Positions 44,755 through 53,995 of a DNA stretch of 64,000 bases are shown one piece after another; the stretch's first letter is position 1; the number at the start of each line of letters is the position of its first letter. A program made the translations under genes and the position numbers. Source of the stretch: Coprenecus sp949297365 (GTDB lineage Bacteria > Bacteroidota > Bacteroidia > Bacteroidales > UBA932); the NCBI GenBank assembly GCA_963931055.1, contig OZ006987.1:992001-1056000 (forward strand). Direction: 5' to 3'. Under the pieces are notes generated by a model. It was not told where the DNA came from and did not search any database. It saw only the letters and a program-made list of their open reading frames with translations.

Positions 44755-45420
44755 ATGGGCAAGGACAAAATACGCAAATTCAAGGAAAACGAGACTTTCA
44801 GATGCCTCATCCAGCCCCCGATGGACGAGGTGCTGGGCAAGGAGCATCCGCTGAAAGGCAACTGGGACAAAGAAGTATTTCACAACGGCAACCCGATAGT
44901 GCTGGAGCTGGGCTGCGGCAAGGGAGAGTACACCATCGCCCTGGCTGAGCGGTTCCCGGAGAAGAACTTCATCGGTGTGGACATCAAGGGTGCCAGGCTC
45001 TGGAAAGGAGCGAAATACGCCCACGAGCACAATATGCCGAATGTGGCGTTTCTCCGTACACGGATAGACTTCATAGACTCGCTGTTCGGGCCGGACGAGG
45101 TGTCGGAGATATGGCTGACCTTCTCGGACCCCCAGCCCAAGAAACCCAACAAGAGACTTTCCAGTCCCATATTCCTGGAGCGGTACTCTCATTTCCTTAA
45201 AAAGGACGGCATAATGCACCTTAAGACCGACAGCCAGCTCCTGCACGAATCCACTCTGGAAGTCATAAAGGAAGGCGGTCACATCCTGCTGGAAGCCGAC
45301 AATGACATCTACGGCTCCGGCCTGGCCGAGAGAGAGCCGCTGCTGTCCATAAAGACATTCTACGAGTCGATGTTCCTTGCCGAAGGCAAGCCGATTACAT
45401 ATGTAAGGTGGAGACTATAG
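44755..45420 (+). CDS. trmB: tRNA (guanine-N7-)-methyltransferase
   Basis: A 221-residue enzyme that makes m7G46 in tRNAs. The SAM-binding motif LELGCGKGEYTIALAERFPE (about residues 45-64), FIGVDIKGARLWKGAKYA and the catalytic region LTFSDPQPKKPNKR (about 121-134) are typical. The stop TAG and the stop of the convergent prenyl synthase gene lie in the single palindromic hexamer CTATAG, so the two genes share their last six bases. Confidence 0.95.
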   Translation: MGKDKIRKFKENETFRCLIQPPMDEVLGKEHPLKGNWDKEVFHNGNPIVLELGCGKGEYTIALAERFPEKNFIGVDIKGARLWKGAKYAHEHNMPNVAFLRTRIDFIDSLFGPDEVSEIWLTFSDPQPKKPNKRLSSPIFLERYSHFLKKDGIMHLKTDSQLLHESTLEVIKEGGHILLEADNDIYGSGLAEREPLLSIKTFYESMFLAEGKPITYVRWRL

Positions 45421-46407
45421 GCCGCCGACGTATGCGGCTATGGACATGAGACCGTCCCTGCACTGGGAGGGCTGAAGTACTTTAAGATATTCCTGAGCCT
45501 TAAGGGTATAGTCCCGCAGTACTCCACGGGCCGAGTCAAGTCCGCCGTGAGAGAGGACAAAACTGCGTATCTCTGCGGCGACTTCCCTGTCCTGCTCCAC
45601 TCTGGACGGGTCACAGGTAATGTCACCCATACGGCGGCGGATACGCTCTTCCTCTTCCGGAGCGTTACGCATGGCACAGAGCAGAGGCATGGTGATCTTG
45701 CGTTCCATGATATCACAGTCGCTGTCCTTGCCGGTCTCGGACGTAGGACGATAATCCAGTATGTCGTCCCTTATCTGGAAACTGCATCCCAGCCAGTAGG
45801 CGTACTGCTCCATGGCAGATACCACCTTGTCAGAGGCACCGGATACTATGGCCGGTCCCTTGACCGAAGCTATGAACAAGGATGCCGTCTTACGCCGGAT
45901 AATCTGAATATAGTCTTCCTCCGTCGTCTTCAGGCTGTCAGCCAGCTCCATCTGGATGATCTCGCCCTCGGAGAGCTCCTCCAGGGACTTGGAATAGATA
46001 CTAAGCACTTCATAAGGACAGCCGTATGTGATAAGCAGATGAATAGCCCTGGTCAGCCAGTAATCCCCCATAAGCAGAGATGCCCCGGAAGAAAAGAGTT
46101 TTCTGACCGTCAGCTGTCCTCTTCGGTGGTCACTGCCGTCCACCACATCGTCGTGCAGAAGAGTCGCCGTGTGTATCAGTTCGGATACAGCCGCACAGGC
46201 CACGGCTTTCGGATTAATGGAACCGCTGCAGGCCTTCGCGGTTACGAGGGCCAGCAGCGGTCTGAGTTTCTTGCCCGAAGCCCCGAGCAGATAGCCGTTG
46301 ATACGGTTCAAGAGGTCACTGCGGGAGGTAAGCGAGTCGGCCATAAGCCTCTCGAATCCTTCCCACTCCGTAGCTACCGCACTTTTGAGTTCCTCGGTCA
46401 ATGTCAT
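45415..46407 (-). CDS. Polyprenyl diphosphate synthase (octaprenyl type)
   Basis: A 330-residue long-chain prenyl transferase that builds the side chain of menaquinone or the undecaprenyl-like pool. Both aspartate-rich motifs are present: LLHDDVVDGSDHRRG (about residues 88-102) and QIRDDILDYR (about 216-225), with GASLLMGDYWL between. The bulky residues before the first motif suggest a long chain product. It ends inside the same CTATAG as trmB and starts 4 bp from the stop of the upstream barrel gene, so it is in that minus-strand operon. Confidence 0.93.
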   Translation of the reverse strand: MTLTEELKSAVATEWEGFERLMADSLTSRSDLLNRINGYLLGASGKKLRPLLALVTAKACSGSINPKAVACAAVSELIHTATLLHDDVVDGSDHRRGQLTVRKLFSSGASLLMGDYWLTRAIHLLITYGCPYEVLSIYSKSLEELSEGEIIQMELADSLKTTEEDYIQIIRRKTASLFIASVKGPAIVSGASDKVVSAMEQYAYWLGCSFQIRDDILDYRPTSETGKDSDCDIMERKITMPLLCAMRNAPEEEERIRRRMGDITCDPSRVEQDREVAAEIRSFVLSHGGLDSARGVLRDYTLKAQEYLKVLQPSQCRDGLMSIAAYVGGL

Positions 46408-46410
46408 CTG

Positions 46411-47082
46411 CTAAAAGAAGTAAGCTATGGACAGTTCCCCTCCGTTGAACTTCTTGTTATCGGCCTTTATAGCATCTCCGACAGCTCCGACAAACGAGCC
46501 GTTGTCCTTGAATGTGGGGTTAAGATCCCAGTTCCACTTGAATGACACCTGGAAGTTCCAGATATAGATACCGGCACCCACTCCTATACCGTACTGAAAA
46601 CGGTTCAGATAGCTATTGACGCTCTCGCTGTCAAAATCCACGTTGAGGATGCTTCCATTTCCAAACAAAACGGCACCGACATAGGGCGACACTACTACAT
46701 ACGGCTTGATGAAATCATTAAACAGCCCTATACCCCACTGGACGTTTATCGGCACTCTTATCGAACCGGTCTTGAACGAACCGCCATTTATATCCGCTCC
46801 GGAAATACTATAGTCCTTTGTCCTCTGCCCTGACTGTACATACAGCACCTCGGGATTAAGCTCAAACCCCAGAGGCAAATTAAAATTGAACACCATTCCG
46901 GCATTGAATCCGGTATATGTCTTCAGGAAATCCTGCTGTCCGAAATCCTTAAGTCCAGACATATTGGTGAAGTTCAGGCCGGCTTTTATTCCGAAATTGA
47001 AGATACCGTCCCTCGCCTGACTGCTGACAGACGCAGTCATCATTAGTGCCGCAAAAGACACAATTGCAAAAATCTTTTTCAT
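46411..47082 (-). CDS. PorT-like outer-membrane beta-barrel protein
   Basis: A 223-residue protein with a signal peptide (cleaved near SSQAR) and the opening FGIKAGLNFTNMSG typical of the PorT/OMP_b-brl_2 family. Eight-strand barrel strands follow (FNAGMVFNFNLPLGFELNPEVLYVQSG in parts; YGIGVGAGIYIWNFQVSFKW) and it ends in LSIAYFF, an aromatic end needed by the BAM machinery. Exact function is unknown. It resembles the barrel at 47468-48142, with trxA between, so the two may be a duplicated pair. Confidence 0.85.
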   Translation of the reverse strand: MKKIFAIVSFAALMMTASVSSQARDGIFNFGIKAGLNFTNMSGLKDFGQQDFLKTYTGFNAGMVFNFNLPLGFELNPEVLYVQSGQRTKDYSISGADINGGSFKTGSIRVPINVQWGIGLFNDFIKPYVVVSPYVGAVLFGNGSILNVDFDSESVNSYLNRFQYGIGVGAGIYIWNFQVSFKWNWDLNPTFKDNGSFVGAVGDAIKADNKKFNGGELSIAYFF

Positions 47083-47102
47083 AACTTTACTTTTTCTGTG
47101 TG

Positions 47103-47423
47103 TTACATATTCTCAACCTCATTCATCTTGGCAACAATAGCTGCCTTTGTAGTAGAACCTACCAGCTTGGCCTTCATCTCACCGCCCTTGAAGAAAAGCA
47201 GTGTAGGGATATTGCGTATACCGAACTTCATGGGGACATCGGTAGCCTCGTCCACATTGCACTTTGCGATGAGCCATTTGCCCTCATACTCACCTGCAAG
47301 CTCTTCCACGATGGGAGAGATCATGCGGCAGGGGCCGCACCATGTTGCCCAGAAATCCAGAAGTACGGGAACCTGAGAGTTCACTACGAGTTCTTCGAAA
47401 TTAGAATCATTAATCGCTAACAT
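47103..47423 (-). CDS. trxA: Thioredoxin
   Basis: A 106-residue classic thioredoxin that reduces protein disulfides in the cytoplasm. The active site LDFWATWCGPCRMISP (Cys near residues 31 and 34), the cis-proline region IRNIPTLLFFKGGE and the C-terminal helix are present. There is no signal peptide. It lies 20 bp upstream of one barrel gene and 45 bp downstream of another, on the same strand, an unusual place for a cytosolic thioredoxin. Confidence 0.97.
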   Translation of the reverse strand: MLAINDSNFEELVVNSQVPVLLDFWATWCGPCRMISPIVEELAGEYEGKWLIAKCNVDEATDVPMKFGIRNIPTLLFFKGGEMKAKLVGSTTKAAIVAKMNEVENM

Positions 47424-47467
47424 AATTTTAAAATTTTATTGTTGTTTATATTACTTGATAATTGTTC

Positions 47468-48142
47468 TCAGAAGAAAAATACCAGATTGACCTCCAGACC
47501 GCGGTAGTTGCCCATACGTACCGGTCCCTCGGCGTCAATGCTGTCTGTATTGCGTGCCAACTGGCCTATGTTCCAGTTGTACTTGACCTGCAGCTGGAAT
47601 TTCCAGAAATCCACACCGCCTCCGATGCCTATTCCGTACTCGAAGCGGTTGGTATTGTCCCAGGAGACTATCCCGGGCTCCTTATACACCGCATATCCGA
47701 TATAAGGGGATACCATCAGATAAGGACGGAGCAGTATTAAATCCAGACCGAACTGGAAATTGACCGGAACTTCTATATAGTCCGTTCTGAACCGGGCATT
47801 CTCAGAACCGCCTTCAAGATTTTTCCCTCTGTACATCGTACCTTTTGAGACATAGTTGAGTTCCGGCTGTATCGTCATCCCCCTCAGCGGCATGTCGAAA
47901 CTGAATGCCACGCCGGCGGTAAAGCCCGTGTAGTTGCTCACCGATTCGGATATATATCCCAGTTCAAAGCGGCTCATGGATATGAAGTCTATACCGCCCT
48001 TGACTCCGACCTTGAAGAAAGACGAGGCATAGGACCTGTCCTTATTGCCGTCTCCTTTTCCGTCCTGGGCCGATGCAGGCACCGGTCCGGCAACTGCCAG
48101 CATAAGAACTGCTGCGGAAAATATTTCTGCAAAACGTTTCAT
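47468..48142 (-). CDS. Porin-family outer-membrane beta-barrel protein
   Basis: A 224-residue barrel protein with a signal peptide (PVPASAQDG), the opening FKVGVKGGIDFISMSRFELG, repeated amphipathic strands (TIQPELNYVSKGT; YIEVPVNFQFGLDLILLRPYL) and an aromatic end (LEVNLVFFF). It is clearly related to the barrel at 46411-47082 in length, start and strand pattern. Function is unknown; such proteins include PorT- and OmpX-like factors. It follows sdaA by 18 bp on the same strand. Confidence 0.85.
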   Translation of the reverse strand: MKRFAEIFSAAVLMLAVAGPVPASAQDGKGDGNKDRSYASSFFKVGVKGGIDFISMSRFELGYISESVSNYTGFTAGVAFSFDMPLRGMTIQPELNYVSKGTMYRGKNLEGGSENARFRTDYIEVPVNFQFGLDLILLRPYLMVSPYIGYAVYKEPGIVSWDNTNRFEYGIGIGGGVDFWKFQLQVKYNWNIGQLARNTDSIDAEGPVRMGNYRGLEVNLVFFF

Positions 48143-48160
48143 CTTGCGAAGATACTAAAT

Positions 48161-49372
48161 TTATCGTTTATTGTGTATCAAATTGGCCAGGCCGCCCTCG
48201 GATGTCTCCTTATAAAGGCTGGGCAGGTCGTGGCCGGTCTGCTTCATCGCCTCTATTACTGCGTCAAACGGCACAATGTGACTTCCGTCCGACATCAGCG
48301 CGTACTGAGCCGCATCCATCGCCCTCGCAGCTGCTATCGCATTGCGTTCTATGCAGGGTATCTGCACCAGACCGCAGACAGGATCGCAGGTCAGTCCGAG
48401 GCAATGCTCCATACCCATTGAGGCCGCGCACTCTATCTGGGGAGGAGTCCCGCCGAGAATCCTCGTCGCAGCCGCACAAGCCATGGCACAGGCCGTGCCG
48501 ACCTCTCCCTGACAACCCACTTCCGCGCCCGATATCGATGCATTCTCCTTGATGAGGGCCCCGACCAGTCCTGCCGTCGCCATCGCATTGACTATCTTGT
48601 TCTCCGTAACTCCATACGAGGTATGGAAGAGATACAGCACCGCCGGCAGCACACCGCAGGAGCCGCAGGTCGGAGCCGTGACTATAGTACCGCCGGAGGC
48701 ATTCTCCTCCGAGACGGCCAGCGCGTATGCGAACAGCAGTCCGCGCCGCTGCATGGAACTGTTGTAGCTCTTGGCGTGCTGATAATAGGCATAGGCCTTA
48801 CGGCGCACGTTAAGTCCACCGGGCAGCACGCCCTCATGGTCCAGGCCGCGGGCGATGGAGCCCTTCATGACCTCCCAGCGCTCAGCCAGATAGTCCCAGA
48901 TGTCCGGATCCTCGTATTTCGCCACATACTCCCAGAAATAGGAATTGTTGTCATTGCACCAGCCCAGGATATCCTTCATCTTGCTGAACGGATAGACATC
49001 CTTATGCGCATCCCGCCGGCCGGTCTCGCTGATATCGCCGCCGCCCACACTGAAATAGGTCTTCTCGCACAGCATTTCGCCCTGCGCATTGTAAGCCTTG
49101 AAATTCATACCGTTGGGATGCTGGGGCAGGAACTCCTTGGGCTTCCAGACTATCTCTATGCCCGTATCTGAGCCCCCGGTCAGGGCCTCCTTCAACGCCA
49201 CGTCGGTCAAGTGCCCCTTGCCGGTGGCCGCCAGACTTCCGTACAGGGTAACGACAAACGAAGATGCCCCGGGGCACAGGCCCTTGAACATCTCCGCCGC
49301 TTTCTTGGGGCCCATCGTATGACTGCTCGACGGTCCCTTGCCTATCTTGTATATCTCCTTAATGCTCTCCAT
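48161..49372 (-). CDS. sdaA: L-serine ammonia-lyase (iron-sulfur type, single chain)
   Basis: A 403-residue enzyme that turns L-serine into pyruvate and ammonia. The N-terminal SSSHTMGP motif (about residues 15-22) begins the beta domain, and the catalytic domain shows APTCGSCGVLPAVLY (about 232-246) plus cysteines in EHCLGLTCDPVCGLVQIPC (about 320-338), which hold the [4Fe-4S] cluster. Alpha and beta domains are fused in one chain. Together with kbl at 56.1 kb it suggests use of serine, threonine and glycine as carbon sources. A -7 box at 49404-49411 precedes it. Confidence 0.95.
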   Translation of the reverse strand: MESIKEIYKIGKGPSSSHTMGPKKAAEMFKGLCPGASSFVVTLYGSLAATGKGHLTDVALKEALTGGSDTGIEIVWKPKEFLPQHPNGMNFKAYNAQGEMLCEKTYFSVGGGDISETGRRDAHKDVYPFSKMKDILGWCNDNNSYFWEYVAKYEDPDIWDYLAERWEVMKGSIARGLDHEGVLPGGLNVRRKAYAYYQHAKSYNSSMQRRGLLFAYALAVSEENASGGTIVTAPTCGSCGVLPAVLYLFHTSYGVTENKIVNAMATAGLVGALIKENASISGAEVGCQGEVGTACAMACAAATRILGGTPPQIECAASMGMEHCLGLTCDPVCGLVQIPCIERNAIAAARAMDAAQYALMSDGSHIVPFDAVIEAMKQTGHDLPSLYKETSEGGLANLIHNKR

Positions 49373-49403
49373 CGCAGTATGTGCAGTAACTCAAATGAAG
49401 GCA

Positions 49404-49411
49404 CAAAGATA
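49404..49411 (-). promoter_or_regulatory. -7 promoter box of sdaA
   Basis: Minus-strand TATCTTTG, exact TAnnTTTG, 31 bp before the sdaA start. The -33 is unclear. Confidence 0.5.
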
Positions 49412-49439
49412 TACAAAATCAAAAATTGTATTTAAAAAA

Positions 49440-49733
49440 TCAGACTGTCTGCTCGATATTCCAGACGAAGGCCCGCACGCCCACCTCGCGGTTGCGGTTG
49501 TCAAGCTTGCGGACGGTCTGAAGCAGCTCCTCGACGCGGTCATCCTCCACGACGGTCATCATCGCGGAATTCATCTCCGGCCAGGTATGCGTGCCGCGGC
49601 GGGGCTCACCGTCCCTGCTGCCGCGTCCCTGCACCTGCTCGAAGAAGGTAAAGCCACGGATACCCAGCTCGTCCAGCATGTACTCCACCCTCTCGGTATT
49701 GGCCTGGTTATATACGATAAACACACATTTCAT
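49440..49733 (-). CDS. PG0541-type small protein associated with RND transporters
   Basis: A 97-residue protein with a P-II/ferredoxin-like alpha-beta pattern: CVFIVYNQANTERVEYMLDE, then GIRGFTFFEQVQGRG, and VVEDDRVEELLQTVRKLD. This matches the PG0541 family, found beside RND efflux genes in Bacteroidales. It lies 17 bp after the RND pump gene and is the last gene of the operon. A regulatory or trimeric cap role is only a guess from the P-II-like shape. Confidence 0.8.
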   Translation of the reverse strand: MKCVFIVYNQANTERVEYMLDELGIRGFTFFEQVQGRGSRDGEPRRGTHTWPEMNSAMMTVVEDDRVEELLQTVRKLDNRNREVGVRAFVWNIEQTV

Positions 49734-49750
49734 ACTTCGTTCCTCCTTCT

Positions 49751-52700
49751 TTACTGATTAAGTTCCCTGCTCCGGCGCACCTCGGGATCCTCTCCCTCGG
49801 GATTGGGCGAGAGCTGCATGAATATGAACTGGGCACGGGTCTTCTTGTCCTTATTCCTCTCACCGTGACGCGAGAGAAGGGCGTAGAAGACAGGCACCAC
49901 CACGAGGGTCACGATCGTAGACACCAGCAGGCCGCCGATAACTACGATACCCATGGGCTTCCACATCTCGGCACCCTCACCGTTGCTCATGGCCATAGGC
50001 AGCATACCGAGGAAGGTAGTGATGGCCGTCATCAGCACGGGACGCAGACGGGAGGCTCCGGAGAGGGCGATGGCCTCGTTGAGCTCGTATCCGCGATCGC
50101 GCATCAGGTTGGTATAGTCCACCAGCACGATGGCGTTCTTGGTGGCGATACCCACCAGCATGATGAATCCGAGCGAGCCGATCATGTCGAGGGTAGTACC
50201 GGTAATCCACAGGGCCAGCACCACGCCGGAGAGGGCGAAAGGCACGGCTGTCATGATCATCACCGGCTTGACAAAGGATTCGAACTGAGATGCCAGCACG
50301 ATGTATATCAGCATGATGATCAAGGCCAACAGCAGCAGCAAATCCTGGAAGGTATCTTGCTGGTCCTCGTAATTACCGGCCAGACGGACAGTGATGCCGC
50401 TCGGCACGCCCATCTGATCGATGGTCTGCTGGATACCGGCAGCCAGCTCTCCGAGGGATGTCTCATAAGGAGTCACCGATACCGTGACTACCCTCTGACG
50501 GCTCTTGCGCTCGATGGTAGGTGGTGCGAAATACTCCTCTATCCTGCCCAGTTCCTTTATCTTGATCATGGAGCCGGTCGCGGTAGGAATAGTCATGTTC
50601 TCGATATCAGAGATAGAGTTGCGGTCCTCCTCCTGCAGGCGCACCACTATGTCGTACTCGTCTCCGTCCTCCTTGAGGTAGCCCGAGGCCATACCGTTCA
50701 CGCGGTTGCGCACGTATGTGGAAACGGTCGATGAGTTGAGGCCGTGGTAGGCCAGTTTCTCCTTGTCTAGATTGATTTTTATCTCCGGGCGGTCCTTCTC
50801 GCGGCTGATGTCGATGTCGCGGGCCCCGTAAACGTTGTCGCGGATGGCCGCCCTCACCTCCTGGGCGAAGGCATTGGTCTCATCGAAGCTGTAGCCATAG
50901 ATCTCCACATCTACAGTGGACGAGGCTCCGCCCATGAAGCTGGAGACACCGCACTGGAAGTCGATAATCTCAGGATAGGAGGCCAGTTCCTGACGCAGCA
51001 CCTCGGCTATCTCGAAGATGGAGCGGTCACGCTCGTTCTTCTTGTTGCAGACCACGGTCATGGACATGGTGTTGTTCATGGTGGTGGAGAACATGGCCGA
51101 GACACCGTCGTCGTCCGTAGTACCGGCGGATGTGGATATCAGCTCTATCTCGGGTACCAGCTCGTAGAAACGGCTCTCGATATAGCGGGCCATCTTGGCT
51201 GTCTCCTCAATACGGTAGCCGGTAGCCAGCTCTATGTCCACTGTCAGACGGCCGTTGTCGGTCTCCTGAATGAAGTCCGTACCGACCTTGCCCATGAGGA
51301 ACGGCATGATGGACGCTATGAAGAACAGCGATATCGCAACCAGAGTCCAGGCCTTGTGCCGCAGGCAGAAGCGCAGCAGACGGGCGTAGGCCTTGTCCAG
51401 ACGGTCCAGCAGGGGAATAACATACCGCTGATACCAGTTGCGCCTGGGCGGGATGTTCTCGATCACTCCACGCTCGTTGACACGCACGGGACGGGCCTTG
51501 AGCAGCTTCGAGCAGAGCATGGGAGTCAGTGAGATGGCCACTACGGTAGAGGTACATACCATGATGGTCACCAGCCAGCCGAGCTCCTTGAACATGATGC
51601 CGGCCATACCGGTGAGCATGGTCAGAGGCACGAACACCACCACTATCACCAGGGTCGTGGCGATGACCGACACCCACACCTCGTTGGTCGCATAGATGGA
51701 CGCCTCCCTCGGCGACGAGCCCCTCTCGATATGCTTGGTTATGTTCTCCAGCACCACGATGGCATCGTCCACCACCATACCGATGGCAACGGTCAGGGAG
51801 CTGAGCGATATGATGTTCAGCGAGCTGTCCGCCAGCATCAGGTAGATGAAGGCCACTATCAGGGATATGGGGATCGTCAGGGAAATAATCAGGGTCGAAC
51901 GCCACTCTCCCAGGAAGAAAAGCACCACGAGCACCACGAAGAGCAGAGCGTACAGAATCGACTCCTCTAGAGAGTTGATGGAGTTGACGATATCCTCCGA
52001 CGAGTCGTAGATTACCTCTATCTTGATATCGTTGGGCAGAGTCCGCTCGATACGGGCCATCTCCTCCTCCAGGTCCTCGCATATCTGCACGGTATTGGCT
52101 CCGGTCTGCTTGGTCACCATCAGGCGGACGCTCTCACGGCCGTTGGTCTTCTCGTCCAGGCTCAGGTCCTTGATCGTGTCGCGCACTGTGGCAAGGTCCC
52201 GCACGAAGACCTGCCGGCCCTCGGGAGTCACCGTCACCACTATGTCGTTGATCTCGGAGCTCTCGACATACTCGCTGCGCACCTCCAGCTGATACTGTTC
52301 CTTGTTCATCTTGACGGTACCGGAGGAGAGGTTCAGGTTGTTGGCGGCTATCGCGCTGCCGACAGTCTCCAGCGGAAGACCGTAGGCATCCAGCTTCTGC
52401 TGGTCGATGTCCACGTACACATAACGCTCCGGGGAGCCGGAAAGGGTAAGGTTTCCGATACCGTTCACCATGCTCAGCTGAGGGATAATCTCATCGTTGA
52501 GCAGCTTGTCCAGACCGGGATAGCTCTCGTCCGCAGTAATCGAATACTGGAGGATAGGCATGGAGCTGGTGCTGAACTTGAAGATGAAGGGATTGGTACA
52601 GCCGTCGGGCAGCTCGTCCTTCACCATGTCTATATAGGACCGGACATCGTTAATGATCTCGTCCAGGTCCGTACCCCACTCCAACTCGAGCAGCACCACG

Positions 52701-52966
52701 GAGATATTGTCCTTTGTAGTGGAGGTTATCTCCTTGAGGTAATCGACGGAGTTGAGGTTGTTCTCTATGATCTTGGTCACGTTGGTCTCTATCTCGGAGG
52801 CACTGGCACCCGGATATACCGTAAGTACGGAGATGTACGGCGGGTCCATCTCCGGGAACTGGTCGATAGGCAGCCTCAGGAAGGAGAACACGCCTATCAC
52901 TATCACGGCGACGAACACCAGGAGGGTCGTCACCGGACGGTTGATCGCTGATTTGTAGATACTCAT
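49751..52966 (-). CDS. RND-family multidrug efflux pump (AcrB-type inner membrane subunit)
   Basis: A 1071-residue pump with 12 transmembrane helices. The start RPVTTLLVFVAVIVIGVFSF and DQFPEMDPPYISV are typical of HAE1 pumps, and the proton-relay aspartates lie in TVAIGMVVDDAIVVLENI (about residues 398-415). The large periplasmic loops and the closing GLLVSTIVTLVVVPVFYALL are present. It exports drugs, bile salts or dyes through the adaptor and TolC encoded upstream. It is in the tetR-tolC-MFP-RND-PG0541 operon. Confidence 0.96.
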   Translation of the reverse strand: MSIYKSAINRPVTTLLVFVAVIVIGVFSFLRLPIDQFPEMDPPYISVLTVYPGASASEIETNVTKIIENNLNSVDYLKEITSTTKDNISVVLLELEWGTDLDEIINDVRSYIDMVKDELPDGCTNPFIFKFSTSSMPILQYSITADESYPGLDKLLNDEIIPQLSMVNGIGNLTLSGSPERYVYVDIDQQKLDAYGLPLETVGSAIAANNLNLSSGTVKMNKEQYQLEVRSEYVESSEINDIVVTVTPEGRQVFVRDLATVRDTIKDLSLDEKTNGRESVRLMVTKQTGANTVQICEDLEEEMARIERTLPNDIKIEVIYDSSEDIVNSINSLEESILYALLFVVLVVLFFLGEWRSTLIISLTIPISLIVAFIYLMLADSSLNIISLSSLTVAIGMVVDDAIVVLENITKHIERGSSPREASIYATNEVWVSVIATTLVIVVVFVPLTMLTGMAGIMFKELGWLVTIMVCTSTVVAISLTPMLCSKLLKARPVRVNERGVIENIPPRRNWYQRYVIPLLDRLDKAYARLLRFCLRHKAWTLVAISLFFIASIMPFLMGKVGTDFIQETDNGRLTVDIELATGYRIEETAKMARYIESRFYELVPEIELISTSAGTTDDDGVSAMFSTTMNNTMSMTVVCNKKNERDRSIFEIAEVLRQELASYPEIIDFQCGVSSFMGGASSTVDVEIYGYSFDETNAFAQEVRAAIRDNVYGARDIDISREKDRPEIKINLDKEKLAYHGLNSSTVSTYVRNRVNGMASGYLKEDGDEYDIVVRLQEEDRNSISDIENMTIPTATGSMIKIKELGRIEEYFAPPTIERKSRQRVVTVSVTPYETSLGELAAGIQQTIDQMGVPSGITVRLAGNYEDQQDTFQDLLLLLALIIMLIYIVLASQFESFVKPVMIMTAVPFALSGVVLALWITGTTLDMIGSLGFIMLVGIATKNAIVLVDYTNLMRDRGYELNEAIALSGASRLRPVLMTAITTFLGMLPMAMSNGEGAEMWKPMGIVVIGGLLVSTIVTLVVVPVFYALLSRHGERNKDKKTRAQFIFMQLSPNPEGEDPEVRRSRELNQ

Positions 52967-52978
52967 CGCGGACTGTCT

Positions 52979-53992
52979 TTATTTTACCACATTAAGTCTG
53001 ACTCCGTCCACGAGCTTGGCCTGCCCGGTAGTCACTATAGGATCGCCCACCTTAAGGCTGTCGCTGGATATCTCGATGGTCTGGTCGTGACGCTCGCCTA
53101 TCTCCACGAATACGCGCTTGGCCACACCGTCCTCGTCCACGAAGACATAGCGGTTGTTGGAGCCGATGAGCCTGAGCACCGCCTGATAAGGCACCACCAG
53201 AGCCTCGGTCCGGCCCAGGTCAAGCACGGTGCTGACATACATGCCCGGACGAATCAGCTCGCTGCTGTTGGGAATCCTCAGCTTAAGGGTAAATGTATGC
53301 GAAGCCGGGTCAATGGTCGGATATACTATCTCTATCGTAGCCGGGAACACCTTGTCGGGATAGATGTCGGAGTAGACATTGACCTTCATGCCCTTCTTGA
53401 CCAGGGGAAAATAAGTCTCGGGGACATTGACATAGGCTTTCAGTTCATTAATCTGGGTCAGACGGAGAATGGGCTGCGCTCCGGCGTACAGCTCCCCGTC
53501 CTCGTAGCTCTTGGCCGAGATGACTCCGTCGTACTGGGCGAGCACAAATGTGTTCTCCTCCAGAAAGCGCAGGGACTCGGCGGTCTGGTCGAAGCTCAGT
53601 TTGGTCTGGTCGTAGGTCTGCTGCGAGATGGCCTCGCTTTCCAGCAGCATCCGGACGCGGTTCATCTCTATCTGCAGATTGGCGTATGCCAGACGGGTGG
53701 TATTGAGCTGGTTCTGGTCCATCCGCACCAGAGTGTCGCCCTTACGGACCCTGTCGCCCACCTCCACGTATATTTTCTCGATAATACCCGTAAGCGAGGG
53801 CGAGATGTTCATCTCCTCGTAACCCTGAAGGGTCGTCGAAAGTTCTATCTGCCGCGACACCTCCTGATAAGCCAGCGGAGTGGTCCGCACCTGCTCCACC
53901 CTGTCCTGGGAGACTTCCTCCGTGTTGGCTCCGCAGCCGCTCAGCAGCGCGGCGGCCGTGATAATAGCGATTGCCTTTATTTTCATATCCAT
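52979..53992 (-). CDS. RND efflux periplasmic adaptor (membrane fusion protein)
   Basis: A 337-residue lipoprotein (lipobox LLSGC). It shows the MFP hairpin (MRVRMLLESEAISQQTYDQTK-like region, residues about 108-130), a lipoyl half near EKIYVEVGDRVRKGDTLVRM, a beta-barrel (LKAYVNVPETYFPLV) and a membrane-proximal end. It links the RND pump to TolC in the periplasm. It starts 3 bp after the tolC stop and ends 12 bp before the pump gene, so the three are one transcript. Confidence 0.94.
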   Translation of the reverse strand: MDMKIKAIAIITAAALLSGCGANTEEVSQDRVEQVRTTPLAYQEVSRQIELSTTLQGYEEMNISPSLTGIIEKIYVEVGDRVRKGDTLVRMDQNQLNTTRLAYANLQIEMNRVRMLLESEAISQQTYDQTKLSFDQTAESLRFLEENTFVLAQYDGVISAKSYEDGELYAGAQPILRLTQINELKAYVNVPETYFPLVKKGMKVNVYSDIYPDKVFPATIEIVYPTIDPASHTFTLKLRIPNSSELIRPGMYVSTVLDLGRTEALVVPYQAVLRLIGSNNRYVFVDEDGVAKRVFVEIGERHDQTIEISSDSLKVGDPIVTTGQAKLVDGVRLNVVK

Positions 53993-53995
53993 AAT

